A stretch of 64,000 nucleotides of DNA from Luteimonas viscosa (lineage in GTDB: Bacteria > Pseudomonadota > Gammaproteobacteria > Xanthomonadales > Xanthomonadaceae): positions 1,715,248-1,779,247 of the forward strand of contig NZ_VTFT01000001.1 of assembly GCF_008244685.1 (NCBI RefSeq). Direction: 5' to 3'. A model generated the notes under the pieces. That model did no database searches. It was not told the origin of the DNA and worked only from the letters and a program-made list of their open reading frames with translations. Made by a program: the position numbers and the translations under genes. The stretch's first letter is position 1, and each line of letters begins with the position of its first letter. This document shows, in pieces, positions 1 to 10,175 of this stretch.

Positions 1-2651
1 CCGTTGTCGAAGCCGGACCCGCCGCGCGCGTGGTCGCGGGCGCGGTCGCTGAAGGTGCCGATGCCGGTGCCGTTGAGCGAGAGCTGCGAGGCCTGCACGA
101 AGCGCGCGCCGTTGGCGACCTCGCCGAAGTTCCAGCCCTCGCCGATCAGCTGCACCGGCCGCCCGGCCGCGGCGTTCACCTCGTCCTGCAGTCGCACCAT
201 GACTTCGCGCGGCTGGTGACCCATCAGGTCGAAGCGGAACGAGTCGACGTGGTATTGCGTCGCCCACAGCTTGACCGAGTCGATCATGAGCTTGCCCATC
301 ATCAGGTGCTCGGTGGCGGTGTTCTCGCAGCAGGTGGAGCGCTCGATGCCGCCCTGCGCGTCGAGCCGGTGGTAGTAGCCGGGCACGATCCGGTCGAGCA
401 CCGACCTCGCGTCCTGGCCCGAGGCGCTGGTGTGGTTGTAGACCACGTCCATGCCCACGCGCAGTCCCGCCGCGTGCAGGGCCATGACCATCGCCCGGAA
501 CTCGCGCACGCGCGCGGCGCCGTCGCGCGCATCACTGGCGTAGCTGCCTTCGGGCGCGTTGAAGTGCCAGGGATCGTAGCCCCAGTTGAAGCAGTCGCTG
601 GCGCGGGTGGCGGCGACGGCGGCCTGCTGCGCATCGGAGTCCGGCGCTGCATCGGGGATGTCGGGCGTGGTGCAGCCGGTTTCCGGCACGCTGGCGAAGT
701 CGTACGCCGGCAGCAGGTGCACGTCGGTCAGCCCCGCCTGCGCCAGCGCGCGCAGGTGGCGCAGGCCGTCTCCGTTGTACTGGGCGAAGGCCAGGTACTT
801 GCCGCGCAACGGCGCGCGCACGCTGGCGTCGTTGATCGAGAAGTCGCGCACGTGCAGTTCGTAGATCGACATGTCCTCCTGTGCGCGCACCGCGTCGGGG
901 CTACGATCGCGCGCCCAGCCCGGCGGCATCAGCGTGGGCGAGGACAGGTCGCCGACGTAGCTGCGCTGCGAATCGGCATCGAGGCTGATCGAGTAGGGGT
1001 CGGTGACCAGGTTGCGTACCAGGCCGACGCCGCGCACGAACACCTCGACCGCGTAGCGGTAATGGTCGCCGGCGCGCAGCGCGCGCGTGGCCAGCGACCA
1101 GCTGCCCGTGACGGGATCGAACTGCATCGGCTCGAGCAGCGGCCCGCCACCGCGCGCGCGCTCACCGCACAGCCACACCCGTTGCGCGGTCGGCGCCCAC
1201 AGCCGGAAACGTGCCTGGCCGCGATCGAGCGTCACGCCCAGATCGTCGAGCCCGTCGGCCGCGGCGTAGCGCGCATCCAGGTAGCCGGGCAGCTGGGTGG
1301 TGGTCGCGCCCAGGACGCGACCCTCTTCGTCCTCCTGCACCAGCACCAGTTGCCGGCGCATCAGTCCGGGCAGCGAATCCAGCTGGTCGGCCGGCACCTC
1401 GAGCACGGCGCCCGCGCCCACCCAGCGGAAGCGCTCGGCCACGTCGGCGGGCACCTCGTGCTGCGCCACCTGCAGGTCCAGCGCGCCGTCCGCACCGGCG
1501 ATCGCCACGCCCTTGCGTGCGACGACCTGGCCGGTCGCCGAGTGGTACAGGCGAAAGCGGCCGGAGGTATCGGTGCGTGGCCAGCGCAGCAGGCGTTCGG
1601 ACAGCCAGTAGGCGCGCGCATCGGTGGTCGAGGCGCGCGCGATGTCCGGCGGCAGGGCGAACACGCGCGGTTCCTGCTGCACCAGCCAGGCCTGTCCGCG
1701 ACGATCGGCGATCGACAGCGCGGAGAACACGATGCGGATGTCCGAGGTCCAGCCATCCTTGTTGTCGACGCCGCCGTCCGGGTTCGACGACAGCCCGTGC
1801 AGCACGAAATCGACATGCGTGCGTGCCGCGTCGTCCCGGGGATTGAGTACCGGCAGGTCGAAGGCGACCTCGGCACCATCCTCCGACACCGCGTAGTTCG
1901 GCATCGCCGACAACGGCACCGGGTTGTTCCAGTCGCCGAGCGCGAGGCCGGGCAGCCGCGCCACGTCGATGCCGCTACCGTCCCACAGGTGCAGGCCCCA
2001 GTGCCGGTAGGCGTTGTCGTAGCGGCGGTAGTGCACGCGCACGGTGTCGATGTCGGCGCTTCCGGCCAGCGGATTGCGGGTGTAGACGGTCGCGTCGCCC
2101 GAGCGCAGCCACAGTTCGCGGCCGTCGGCGAAGCGCCAGCTGCGGTCGACGCCCGGATCGCCCGCCTGTCCCGGCGGATGCACGATGAAGCCGAAGCCGA
2201 CGGCGCCGGGATGCGTGAACGCCGCGGCTTCGATGTCGAAGTACGCACCGTAGTCGTCGATGCCGGAGCGCGGCAGCGGAGCATCCCAGTTCACGCCGGG
2301 ATAGTCGGCCAGGTAGCGTCCGTCGGCATCCACCTGCCAGACATGCAGGCCCCAGTCGCCGTAGGCGCCATCGGGCCGGTGGTAGCGCACGCGTACGTCG
2401 ACGGCCACGCCACCGTCGCCGTTCGCGGGCACCGGCACCAGCACCGTCGCGTGTGGTGCTTCGCAGATCGTGGCGGCGTCCGTGGGCCCGGCCGTCGGCA
2501 CGGGCTGCGATGGCGCGATCGAAGCAGCCGGGGTGGCGGCCTTGCCGCTGGTTGCCGCCAGTGGCTCGTCGCAGCCTGCCAGGCACATCGCGAACGCGAG
2601 CGGGAGGGCGACGCGCAGCGTGCGCAGGCAGGCGGGGAATGGAATGCGCAT
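1..2651 (-). CDS. Pullulanase-type alpha-1,6-glucosidase lipoprotein (3' end outside window)
   Basis: GH13 debranching enzyme that would cleave alpha-1,6 bonds in pullulan- or glycogen-like glucans. The start at 2651 gives a lipoprotein signal ([13 protein letters not shown], hydrophobic core, lipobox LAGC), so the enzyme is probably membrane anchored. Two consecutive PUD/CBM41-like modules follow ([16 protein letters not shown] and [16 protein letters not shown]), then a CBM48-like domain ([14 protein letters not shown]) and the TIM barrel. Catalytic regions read directly from the sequence are GMDVVYNHT (region I), [10 protein letters not shown] (region II, nucleophile Asp) and [10 protein letters not shown] (region III, acid Glu). 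The C-terminus lies beyond base 1. A very long open frame on the opposite strand is a high-GC shadow. No strong ribosome-binding site is visible before the chosen ATG. Confidence 0.9.
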   Translation of the reverse strand, partial: MRIPFPACLRTLRVALPLAFAMCLAGCDEPLAATSGKAATPAASIAPSQPVPTAGPTDAATICEAPHATVLVPVPANGDGGVAVDVRVRYHRPDGAYGDWGLHVWQVDADGRYLADYPGVNWDAPLPRSGIDDYGAYFDIEAAAFTHPGAVGFGFIVHPPGQAGDPGVDRSWRFADGRELWLRSGDATVYTRNPLAGSADIDTVRVHYRRYDNAYRHWGLHLWDGSGIDVARLPGLALGDWNNPVPLSAMPNYAVSEDGAEVAFDLPVLNPRDDAARTHVDFVLHGLSSNPDGGVDNKDGWTSDIRIVFSALSIADRRGQAWLVQQEPRVFALPPDIARASTTDARAYWLSERLLRWPRTDTSGRFRLYHSATGQVVARKGVAIAGADGALDLQVAQHEVPADVAERFRWVGAGAVLEVPADQLDSLPGLMRRQLVLVQEDEEGRVLGATTTQLPGYLDARYAAADGLDDLGVTLDRGQARFRLWAPTAQRVWLCGERARGGGPLLEPMQFDPVTGSWSLATRALRAGDHYRYAVEVFVRGVGLVRNLVTDPYSISLDADSQRSYVGDLSSPTLMPPGWARDRSPDAVRAQEDMSIYELHVRDFSINDASVRAPLRGKYLAFAQYNGDGLRHLRALAQAGLTDVHLLPAYDFASVPETGCTTPDIPDAAPDSDAQQAAVAATRASDCFNWGYDPWHFNAPEGSYASDARDGAARVREFRAMVMALHAAGLRVGMDVVYNHTSASGQDARSVLDRIVPGYYHRLDAQGGIERSTCCENTATEHLMMGKLMIDSVKLWATQYHVDSFRFDLMGHQPREVMVRLQDEVNAAAGRPVQLIGEGWNFGEVANGARFVQASQLSLNGTGIGTFSDRARDHARGGSGFDN

Positions 2652-2833
2652 GACGGACCCCGCGGCATGTCGGAGAAACGAGGAGGCGACGACGACGGAG
2701 AGCGCACATGCGCCGCTTCCGTGTCGCCATCGAGGATGCGCATTCGACTGTGCCTGCCGGCATCGGCTGCGGCAAGGGAATGCGGGTCCGTCGCATACGT
2801 ATTCAACGCAGGTGCAGCATTTTTTCGCGCACT

Positions 2834-2856
2834 GCATGCGCAGGGATTGCGCATGC
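2834..2856. promoter_or_regulatory. Perfect 9-bp inverted repeat, operator-like
   Basis: GCATGCGCA, a 5-bp spacer, then TGCGCATGC. It lies in the 371-bp divergent gap between the pullulanase gene (minus) and the oxidase gene (plus), about 185 bp upstream of each start. The rest of the gap holds no gene I can support. A LacI- or MalR-type site for maltodextrin control is possible, but the binding protein is unknown. Confidence 0.35.
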
Positions 2857-3022
2857 CGGTTTCGCACTGCGTGGTCTTTCCCGCGCGCGTCGCCGCGCAC
2901 GCGGGCCCGGCCGTCGTCATGGATAGTCGACCGCGATGTCCTCCGGGCGGCGTCGGGCCCGGGCTCGACAGCGTTTGGTCGCGACAGGTGGACAGCCAAC
3001 GCGCAGGCACTACCATCGGCCG

Positions 3023-4234
3023 ATGCGAACCCCCGCCAGGATCCCCGCCCCGGACCGACGCCGCTTCCTGCGCAGCGCCGGATGGTCGGCGCTCGCCCTG
3101 TCGATACCGCCGGCGCTGGGCGGCTGCGCCAGCCGCGCCGCCGCCACGGCCACCGACGCCGCACCCGCCTTCGCCGCGCCACCGCCGCTGGCGCCGATCT
3201 TCGCCACGCCCGACCGCATCATCGCCATCGACGTGTGCACCCGTCCGTTCCGCGCGCAGGGCCCGCGGATCGAGGCCGAGCGCATCGGCGACCACACCAT
3301 CGTCCACAACTACGGCCATGGCGGCGGCGGCTGGTCGCTGTCGTGGGGGTCTGCGGCCGAGGCGCTACGACTGGTGCAGGCCACGGGCGAGCGCGAACTC
3401 GCGGTGGTCGGCTGCGGCGCGATCGGACTGACCACCGCCCTGCTCGCGCAGCGCAGCGGCCTGCAGGTCCGCATCTATGCGCGCGAGCGGCTGCCGCTGG
3501 TGCCTTCGTCGTTCGCGACCGGCGTCTGGTCGCCGGCCTCGCGCATCGCCGCCGCCAGCCACGCCACGCCCGCGTTCGAGGCGCGCTGGGAGCGGATGGC
3601 GCGCACCTCCTTCCGCACCTACCAGACCCTGCTGGGCCTGCCCGGCGAACCGGTGGGCTGGCACGATTTCTACCACCTGTCCGATGGGCCGGGGGCCCGG
3701 CGCCAGCGTAGCGGCGATGCGCCACCCGAACCGGCGTATGCGGACCTCGAATCGCGCCTGATCGACGACCTCGGCCCGCGCTCGCGCGCGCTGGGCGACG
3801 GCGCCCATCCGTTCAACGCCGCCCGCGTGCGGCGCAAGCCGCGTCTGGTGTTCAACCTCGCCACCTACTCGCGCCTGCTGCTCGGCGACTTCCTGCAGCT
3901 CGGCGGCACCATCGAGACGCGCACCTTCCACAGTCCGGCTGACCTCGCCACGCTGCGCGAGAAGACCGTGGTCAATGCCACCGGCCAGGGCGCGCGCGCG
4001 CTGTTCGGCGACCCTTCGCTGGTGCCGGTGCGCGGACAGACCGCGCGGCTGATCCCGCAGCCGGAAGTCGGTTACGGCCTGGCCCATGGCGGCCACAACC
4101 TGTTCGTCGTGCCGCGCGGCGACGGCATCCTGGTGCAGACCCAGGAACCCGGCGACTACGACAACGACGACACCACGCCGGACCCCGCGCTGTCGGTGGC
4201 GGCGGTGCAGCGGCTGGCGGGATTGTTCCAGTGA
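3023..4234 (+). CDS. FAD-dependent D-amino-acid-oxidase-like protein, circularly permuted
   Basis: Predicted FAD amine oxidase of the DAAO family (403 aa). The start is the ATG at 3023 because the protein then opens with a twin-arginine signal (RRRFLR) followed by a hydrophobic stretch and a Cys, suggesting Tat export and possibly lipidation. The order of motifs is unusual. The segment that is C-terminal in animal DAAO ([14 protein letters not shown] then [17 protein letters not shown]) comes first, at about residues 75-115, and the Rossmann dinucleotide fold ([19 protein letters not shown]) follows. The C-terminus ends at [13 protein letters not shown], just where the moved segment would otherwise begin. 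Its stop overlaps the GTG start of the next gene (GTGA), so the two are probably co-translated. Substrate unknown. Confidence 0.85.
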   Translation: MRTPARIPAPDRRRFLRSAGWSALALSIPPALGGCASRAAATATDAAPAFAAPPPLAPIFATPDRIIAIDVCTRPFRAQGPRIEAERIGDHTIVHNYGHGGGGWSLSWGSAAEALRLVQATGERELAVVGCGAIGLTTALLAQRSGLQVRIYARERLPLVPSSFATGVWSPASRIAAASHATPAFEARWERMARTSFRTYQTLLGLPGEPVGWHDFYHLSDGPGARRQRSGDAPPEPAYADLESRLIDDLGPRSRALGDGAHPFNAARVRRKPRLVFNLATYSRLLLGDFLQLGGTIETRTFHSPADLATLREKTVVNATGQGARALFGDPSLVPVRGQTARLIPQPEVGYGLAHGGHNLFVVPRGDGILVQTQEPGDYDNDDTTPDPALSVAAVQRLAGLFQ

Positions 4235-5439
4235 GCGGGCGCGGATGGGTGTTCGCGCTGCTGCTGCTCGCCTCCGTGGCGGGGGCCGCGGCCGAACCGG
4301 TCGCGAGCGTGCGCGTCGCCTTCGATCGCGACGGCGTCACCGCGACCCGGGCCGAGGGCATGGCCGACATCGCCGCGCAGCGCGCGATCACCGCCGACGA
4401 TCCTGTGCGGGTGGCTTCCATCTCCAAGCTCGTGGTCGCGATCGGCGTGCTGCGACTGGTCGAGGCGGGGACGCTGGACCTCGACGCCGATGTGTCCGAC
4501 CTGCTCGGCTGGACCCTGCGCCATCCGCAGTGGCCCGACGTGCCCATCACCCTGCGCCTGCTGCTCTCGCACCGCTCCGGCCTCACCGACGGCGCCGGCT
4601 ACTGGCAGGTGCCGCTGGGCGAGGAACTCGCGCCCCTGCTCGACGATCCGCGCGCCTGGGACGCGCAGCATCCTCCGGGTGATTTCTTCCGCTACGCCAA
4701 CCTCAACTTCCCGCTGGTCGCCGCGGCGATGGAACGCGCGACCGGCGAGCGCTTCGACCTGCTGATGGACCGCCTGGTGCTGGCGCCGCTCGACATCGCC
4801 GGCTGCTACAACTGGGACGCATGCGACGCCGCCACCGCGGCGCGCGCGGTGGTGCTCTACGACGAAGCGCGCAAGCCCGTGCGCGACGACCACGGCGGGG
4901 CCAAGCCGGCCTGCAACGTGATCGTGGCCGCCGACGGCGACTGCGACCTCGCGCTGTGGCGCGCCGGTGCCAATGGCGCCACGTTCTCGCCACAGGGCGG
5001 ACTGCGCATCTCGGCCAACGGGCTGGCGAAGATCGGCCGGCTGCTACTCGGCGACGGCGAGGTCGACGGCGTACGCCTGCTCGCGCCCGGATCGGTGCGC
5101 ATGCTGCTCGCGCCCGTGTGGACCTCCGCGCCCGGCAACGGCGTCGGGCACGAGGAAGACACCGGCGATGGCCAGGCGCGCGCGTTCTTCTGCCGCTACG
5201 GCCTCGCCACCCAGACCCTGGCCACGCCGCTGCCGCAATGCGGCGACGATCCCTTCGGCGACGGCATCGCCCGCGTCGGCCATGCCGGCGACGCCTACGG
5301 CCTGAAGTCGGGCCTGTGGATCGACCGCGAAGCCGGCACCGGCGTGGCGTACTTCGCCACCGGCGTGGCGACCACCGATCCGGGCGCGCGTTCGGCGTTC
5401 TCCGCCATCGAAGAACAACTGGCGGCCGGCGAAGACTGA
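4231..5439 (+). CDS. Serine beta-lactamase-family hydrolase (class C/esterase type)
   Basis: Secreted 402-aa member of the class C beta-lactamase/DD-peptidase fold. The GTG start overlaps the preceding stop by 4 nt. The N-terminus is a signal peptide ending near AGAAAEP. The active-site motif S-x-x-K is SISK at residues 63-66, and Y-x-N is YAN at 155-157. A KTG-equivalent near the C-terminus would be in [14 protein letters not shown]. The family includes esterases, D-aminopeptidases and amide hydrolases, so true beta-lactam hydrolysis is not implied. Pairing with a D-amino-acid-oxidase-like protein makes a role in D-amino-acid or peptide metabolism plausible, but this is an inference from operon structure only. 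Confidence 0.85.
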   Translation: MSGRGWVFALLLLASVAGAAAEPVASVRVAFDRDGVTATRAEGMADIAAQRAITADDPVRVASISKLVVAIGVLRLVEAGTLDLDADVSDLLGWTLRHPQWPDVPITLRLLLSHRSGLTDGAGYWQVPLGEELAPLLDDPRAWDAQHPPGDFFRYANLNFPLVAAAMERATGERFDLLMDRLVLAPLDIAGCYNWDACDAATAARAVVLYDEARKPVRDDHGGAKPACNVIVAADGDCDLALWRAGANGATFSPQGGLRISANGLAKIGRLLLGDGEVDGVRLLAPGSVRMLLAPVWTSAPGNGVGHEEDTGDGQARAFFCRYGLATQTLATPLPQCGDDPFGDGIARVGHAGDAYGLKSGLWIDREAGTGVAYFATGVATTDPGARSAFSAIEEQLAAGED

Positions 5440-5515
5440 TCCGCGGCGATCACAACGCCGACCCGCGTTTACAGGGCGGTCGCGAGCATGCCGTTTCACC
5501 GCCATGGAGGCGTCC

Positions 5516-5668
5516 ATGTCCGCCGCGACCACGCCGGCCCTCGACTGCGCGGGCGAGGACGGTTGCGCGGTCGATCCGGCGCGCATGCACGCCTGGTCGC
5601 CGGCTCGCCGCGCCGTCGCCGGCGTGATACAAGACGCGCCCTTCCGGGACATCCCGTTCCCCGCATGA
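5516..5668 (+). CDS. Small hypothetical protein, 50 aa
   Basis: Short open frame starting MSAATTPALDCAGEDG, with a good ribosome-binding site (GGAGG five bases before the ATG). Its TGA overlaps the ATG of the following DUF998 frame (ATGA), the usual sign of translational coupling. It contains two Cys and no predicted membrane segment. I do not recognise the family, and a leader role for the next gene is possible. Confidence 0.4.
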   Translation: MSAATTPALDCAGEDGCAVDPARMHAWSPARRAVAGVIQDAPFRDIPFPA

Positions 5669-6376
5669 CGCTCGAACATCCGACCCGGCCATCGCCGTTC
5701 TGGCCGCGACTCGCGCTGGCCGGGCTGGCCGCGTTCGTGCTCGCAGCGATCGCGCTGCACCTGCTGCGCCCGGATCTCGATCCGGTCGAGCGGCAGATGA
5801 GCCTGTACCTGGTCGGTGCCTGGGGACCGCTGCTGCAGGCTTCGTACGTGGCCCTGGGGGTGGCGATGACCGGACTGGCCTGGGGCGTGTACCGCGCACT
5901 GCCGCCGCACGCGCGCAGCGCGGCGCCGCTGCTGATGTTCGCGCTCGGTGGCGCATCGCTGGCGACCACCGCGTACGCGTGGATGGACATGCCCGGGGTC
6001 GACGCGACCATGGAAGGCCTGGTCCACGGCATCAGCGCGCAGGCCGCGTTCCTGTTCGCGACCACGGCCATCGTGCTGCAGGCGCTGCGCTTCCGGCACG
6101 ACCCGCAGTGGCGTGCACGTGCGCTGGCTGTTTCCCTGGGCGCTGGCCTGCTTCGCCGCGATCTGGGTGCTGGCGCTGTGGCGCGACCTGCCCCGCGGGC
6201 TGTCGCAGAAGGCGGTGATCGCGCTGATCGTCGGCTGGCTCGGCGCGGTGGCGCTGCTGCTGCAGCGACGCGCCCGCTTGCGTCCACGCCAGGCTGGAGA
6301 CGGGCGCCAGGCGCCTGCGTGGCTTGCTCAGCGTCCGCCGTCGGGACGCGGGCGTGCGCCTTCTTCCTGGCCGTAG
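5665..6376 (+). pseudogene. DUF998-type membrane protein with a frameshift
   Basis: The first part (from ATG 5665) encodes several transmembrane segments: LALAGLAAFVLAAIALHLL, the GAWGPLLQASYVALGVAMTGLAWGV region, and APLLMFALGGASL followed by AWMDMPGVDATMEGLVHGISAQAAFLFATT. At about 6112-6125, after DPQW, coding potential moves to another frame, where RWLFPWALACFAAIWVLALW and AVIALIVGWLGAVALLL supply the last two membrane helices. Removing one base in the GTGCACGTG stretch would join the halves into one protein of about 237 aa. This is either a real frameshift mutation or a one-base assembly error. The 3' end overlaps the convergent gene at 6328. Confidence 0.6.
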
Positions 6377-6735
6377 CTCAGCCAGAGGCTCGCGCTCTGG
6401 GGATCGACGAACACCTGCGCCTGCAGGCCCGCGTCGATCGCCGACAGCACGCAGTATTCCACCGTGTCCAGGCCACGCGGCTTGACGTGCGCGATGCGCA
6501 GCTCGCCCAGCCGGGGGCCGACCTCGGTGACCAGCGTGCGCCACTCTTCGGCACTCAGCGGCGGCCCCGTCAGCTCGTCCACCAGCAGCAGCTGGCGCGC
6601 CGGCTGCGCCTCCACCGCGTCCGCGATCGCGCGCCAGTAGGCGAGCGTGTTGGCCAGCGTGGTGGTGCCGCTGACGTGCGCATGCAGGCGCCCGCCGGCC
6701 TCGCGGCGCAGTTCGATGTGGACATCGTCATCCAT
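6328..6735 (-). CDS. Hypothetical small cytoplasmic protein, 135 aa
   Basis: Starts MDDDVHIELRREAGG and contains an alternating alpha/beta pattern with QLLLVDELTGPPLS and VTEVGPRLGELRIAHVK. The layout resembles the small STAS/SpoIIAA-like 'domain of unknown function' proteins, but no diagnostic motif is present, so function is not assigned. There is no signal peptide or membrane segment. It is convergent with the frameshifted DUF998 gene and overlaps its 3' end by about 50 bp. The 505 bp upstream of it, to 7240, holds no gene I can support apart from a short hexamer repeat. Confidence 0.6.
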   Translation of the reverse strand: MDDDVHIELRREAGGRLHAHVSGTTTLANTLAYWRAIADAVEAQPARQLLLVDELTGPPLSAEEWRTLVTEVGPRLGELRIAHVKPRGLDTVEYCVLSAIDAGLQAQVFVDPQSASLWLSYGQEEGARPRPDGGR

Positions 6736-7046
6736 TGCGCGCCTCCCGCCGTTCGCGGCGAAGGTGGGTCGCGACGCCGAAGGAACCCGGCTCGCTGCAA
6801 TGCAGTCCGTCCGATGGATCCCGCTGCGCCACCCGATGCCGGCAACCACCGGCCCGCGAACGTTTCCCTGCGCCGATCCTAGCGTGAATCGCGGGAAAGG
6901 GCCCGTGAAGGACGCCGCCGGCCTACCGGTGCCCGGCGCACAGGGACGCCGGCGCCGCGGATGCGGGGCGGGCGACGCCGCGACACCATGGATGGCGCGG
7001 GACGCGTCGCGTGGCAGGCGTCCTGGGCGGGCGATGCACGAGGGCC

Positions 7047-7075
7047 GGATGCGGATGCGGATGCGGATGCGGATG
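7047..7075 (+). repeat. GGATGC hexamer tandem repeat
   Basis: Four complete GGATGC units followed by a partial fifth, in the intergenic region upstream of the amidohydrolase gene. A six-base unit would keep any overlapping frame open. No promoter or gene overlapping it can be supported. Confidence 0.7.
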
Positions 7076-7240
7076 GCAGGATCGTGCGCCGCCGGCATCC
7101 GCCCACGCCTGCCGGTGCGACGGGACGCTCGACCGCGTCCGGCAGACGGCACACGGTGCGCGCGTCCTTCGCCGGCTGGGTGGCAGCCGCCCATCGCGGC
7201 TTCCATACTGCGCGCATTGCCGTCACGACAGGACTCCCGC

Positions 7241-8794
7241 ATGCCGTTGCCGCGCCGCGCCTTCCTCGCCGCGATCGCCGCCGGCGCCGCGATGGCGGCC
7301 CTGCCCGTGCGCGCCCGGGCCGCGAATGCGCCAGGCCTGCTGTTCCGCGACGTGCGCCTGGTCGACGGCACCGGCGCGCCGGCGCGGACCGCCGACCTGC
7401 TGGTGCGCGGCGAACGCATCGAACGCATCGGTCGCATCGGCGCGCGTGCGCTGCGTGGCGTGCGCATCGTCGAAGGCGGCGGTCGCGTGCTCGCACCCGG
7501 CTTCATCGACCTGCATGCGCACGGCGATCCGCGCGAACAGTCGTACGCCAGCCACCTGGCGATGGGCGCCACCACCGTCGTGCTGGGGCAGGACGGCAGC
7601 AGCCCGGGCGACGACAGCCTGTCGGCGTGGTTCGAAGCGATGGCGCGCGCCACCCCCGACATCAACGTCGCCACCGCCGCAGGCCACGGCAGCCTGCGCC
7701 GCCTGGCCGGCATCGACGACGGCACGCGCATGCCGTCGGCCGCGCAGATCGCGCGCCTGGCCGCACTGCTCGATGCCGACCTCGCCGCCGGCGCGTTCGG
7801 GCTGTCCACCGGCCTGGAGTACGTGCCCGGCCGTTATGCAGCGGCGGACGAACTCGCCGCGCTCGGCCCGGTGGTGGCACGCCACGGTGGCGTGGCCGCG
7901 AGCCACCTGCGCTCGGAGGACGACGATCGCGTCGAGGCGGCGATCGCCGAGCACGTCGACGCCAGCCGCCCCGCGCGCACCCATGTTTCCCACCTCAAGG
8001 TGGTGTACGGCCAGGGAGAGGCACGCGCGGACGCGCTGCTCGCCGCACTGCGCCGGTATCGCGACGCCGGCGTGCCGTTGACCGCCGACGCCTATCCCTA
8101 TACCGCCAGCTACACCGGCATCGCCATCCTGTTTCCCGAGTGGGCGCTGCCGCCCAACGACTACGCGCAGGTGCTGGCGACGCGGCGCGACGAACTGCGC
8201 GCCGCACTCGAACAGCGCATGGTCCGCCGCAACGGTCCCGGCGCGCTGCTGCTGGGCAGCGGCGAGCACGCCGGCAGGACCCTCGCCCAGGTCGCCGAAG
8301 CCGCGGGCCGGGCGTACCCGGACGTGCTGCTCGACCTCGGCCCCGGCGGCGCCAGGGCCGCGCACTTCGTGATGGACGAGGCCTTGCAGGCGCGACTGCT
8401 GCAGGATCCGTTCGTGGCCATCGCCAGCGACGGCTCCCCCGTCGGCCGTCATCCGCGCGGTCATGGCACGTTCGCCCGATGGATCGAGGAATTCGTGGTG
8501 CGCGATCCGCGCGTGCCGCTCGAGGAAGCGGTGCGCAAGGCCAGCGGCCTGCCCGCGTCGATCCTCGGCCTGCACGACCGCGGCGTGCTGCGCGAAGGCG
8601 CGATGGCCGACCTGGTGCTGTTCGACCCGACGCGCGTCCGCGCCCGCGCCGACTACACCGACCCGTTCGCGCCGGCCGAGGGCTTCGACCTGGTGGTGGT
8701 GAATGGCGTGACGGCGTTCGAAGCAGGCGAGCGGACCGGCATCGCGGGCCGGCTGCTGCGGCGTCGCGCGGCCGTCGCCGGACCGGGGGGCTGA
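7241..8794 (+). CDS. N-acyl-D-amino-acid deacylase-type amidohydrolase
   Basis: Metal-dependent amidohydrolase (517 aa) of the D-aminoacylase/dihydroorotase-like family, which removes acyl groups from N-acyl-D-amino acids. The N-terminus MPLPRRAFLAAIAAGAAMAA has a twin-arginine-like signal and an Ala-rich cleavage region, suggesting a periplasmic enzyme. Visible metal-site motifs are the HAHGDPRE strand-1 motif (HxH), SHLRSEDDDR, THVSHLKV, and the Asp in IASDGSPVGRHPRGHGTF, typical of D-aminoacylases. The C-terminal LREGAMADLVLFDP is the usual end of the barrel leading into the beta-sandwich. It stands alone on the plus strand. Together with the oxidase at 3.0 kb it fits D-amino-acid turnover, though the two are 3 kb apart. 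Confidence 0.88.
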   Translation: MPLPRRAFLAAIAAGAAMAALPVRARAANAPGLLFRDVRLVDGTGAPARTADLLVRGERIERIGRIGARALRGVRIVEGGGRVLAPGFIDLHAHGDPREQSYASHLAMGATTVVLGQDGSSPGDDSLSAWFEAMARATPDINVATAAGHGSLRRLAGIDDGTRMPSAAQIARLAALLDADLAAGAFGLSTGLEYVPGRYAAADELAALGPVVARHGGVAASHLRSEDDDRVEAAIAEHVDASRPARTHVSHLKVVYGQGEARADALLAALRRYRDAGVPLTADAYPYTASYTGIAILFPEWALPPNDYAQVLATRRDELRAALEQRMVRRNGPGALLLGSGEHAGRTLAQVAEAAGRAYPDVLLDLGPGGARAAHFVMDEALQARLLQDPFVAIASDGSPVGRHPRGHGTFARWIEEFVVRDPRVPLEEAVRKASGLPASILGLHDRGVLREGAMADLVLFDPTRVRARADYTDPFAPAEGFDLVVVNGVTAFEAGERTGIAGRLLRRRAAVAGPGG

Positions 8795-8912
8795 TCGTCC
8801 ACGAGGGCACGGCGCGCAGCGGCAGGACTGCGACGTCCGCACCGTTCGCGGTCACGCCCGGATCACCCGGCCTGGTCCACCCTGAGCGCCCGCTTTTCGA
8901 CGGAGACCGGAC

Positions 8913-9128
8913 ATGGGATTCCTGAAACTGCTCGCGGCCGGCGCGCTCGGCTTTGTCGCCTACAAGTCCTGGCAGCGGTACCAGGCCGGACCACATGCCG
9001 CCCCGCCGCGCGACGATGGTGCGCGGACCCCGCCGCATGGCGATCCCATCCTCGCCGGCGAGCACATCGACATGGCGCCGTCCCCGCGTCCGGCCGCGCA
9101 GGCGAGCCGCAGTTTCGGCGAGCCCTGA
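8913..9128 (+). CDS. Small membrane-associated hypothetical protein, 71 aa
   Basis: Starts MGFLKLLAAGALGFVAYKSW, a single N-terminal hydrophobic helix, followed by a Pro/Ala-rich hydrophilic tail. The ATG is preceded by GGAGACCGGAC, an acceptable ribosome-binding site. The pattern (one anchor plus a disordered tail) is common in small envelope proteins. No family is recognised. Confidence 0.6.
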   Translation: MGFLKLLAAGALGFVAYKSWQRYQAGPHAAPPRDDGARTPPHGDPILAGEHIDMAPSPRPAAQASRSFGEP

Positions 9129-9177
9129 GCGCGGGCCGGATGCGTCCGCGTCGCCGATCACAACACAGGCAACCGGC

Positions 9178-9963
9178 ATGCGCCTGCTCGTCCTGTTGAC
9201 CGCGCTCGCCATGCCGGTCGTGGCCTGGCTGTCCAATACCGGCGCCTTCGGTCCCGACAACGGCACCGTGTCCGATCGCTATCCCACCCTGCTGGTGGCG
9301 GCGGGCTACGCGTTCTCGATCTGGGGCCTGATCTTCCTGCTCGACCTCGCCTACGCCGGCTGGCAGGCCAGCGGCGATCGCAGGCGCGACACCACCCTGG
9401 GCCGCGTCGCGCCCTGGGCCGCGGCGGGGTTCTTGCTCACCACGATCTGGATGCCGCTGTTCTCCTACCAGCAGTTCTGGCTGTGCCTGTTGGTGATCTT
9501 CGCCGCGATGGCATGCCTGGTGTGGTGCGCCGTGCTGCTGTCGCGCGATGCCTCGCCACGCCGCGGCCAGTGGACCTGGGCCTGGCTTCCGCTGTCGCTG
9601 CACGCGGGCTGGCTGACGCTGGCCGCCTTCCTCAACCTGGCGCAGGTGATCGTGGCGTACGGGCTGCTGCCACCCGATGCGCAGTTGCCGTGGAGCCTCG
9701 TCCTGTTCGCGGTCGCCGCCCTCGCCTTGCTGGTGCTCAACCAGCGCATGCGCGGCAACGTCGTCTATGTCGCCGCGGCGCTGTGGGCGCTGGCCGCGGT
9801 CCACGCGAGGCAATCGGCGAGCGACCTGGCCGGCGCGGATGTCGCCGCATGGGTGGCCGTGGGCATCGCCGTGGCCCTGGCGGCGCAGACCTTGATGCTG
9901 CGCCGCAGGCATCCGGGCGGCCTGTTGCCGAATGCGGGGGGCGTGGCCGCGCCGGGAAACTGA
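9178..9963 (+). CDS. TspO/MBR-like (tryptophan-rich sensory-type) membrane protein
   Basis: 261-aa integral membrane protein with about seven hydrophobic segments. The second, around AAGYAFSIWGLIFLLDLAYA, and the Trp-rich FSYQQFWLCLLV and WTWAWLPLSLHAGWLTLAAF blocks resemble the larger TspO/MBR-like proteins that databases call tryptophan-rich sensory proteins. It is longer than classical TspO (about 160 aa), so the ligand is uncertain. The first hydrophobic segment may act as a signal anchor. It follows the small membrane protein by 49 bp, so the two may be co-transcribed. The 212 bp after it hold nothing I can name. Confidence 0.6.
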   Translation: MRLLVLLTALAMPVVAWLSNTGAFGPDNGTVSDRYPTLLVAAGYAFSIWGLIFLLDLAYAGWQASGDRRRDTTLGRVAPWAAAGFLLTTIWMPLFSYQQFWLCLLVIFAAMACLVWCAVLLSRDASPRRGQWTWAWLPLSLHAGWLTLAAFLNLAQVIVAYGLLPPDAQLPWSLVLFAVAALALLVLNQRMRGNVVYVAAALWALAAVHARQSASDLAGADVAAWVAVGIAVALAAQTLMLRRRHPGGLLPNAGGVAAPGN

Positions 9964-10175
9964 CCGCCGCGATGGCGGGCGCGGCAACGCCGTCGTCCGG
10001 ATCACGCGCGATCCGCACGCGAGGGGTCGGTTCCATCGAAGAAGAAGCAGGTCGCTCGACGACGGCCCCAGCCGCGGGGTGGCCGCCGACATTGCCGCAG
10101 CTGCAGCGCCTGCCGCGGCCCCACGCGCAGCAACGTCCGCTCGACGCATGCGCAGAAGACGCACGCGGCACCGCC

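Noticed and set aside
30..3431. An 1133-codon plus-strand open frame across the left edge
   Set aside because: The minus strand there has clear GH13 catalytic motifs and a lipoprotein signal, and the plus strand holds the oxidase gene in another frame. The long frame is a high-GC artefact.
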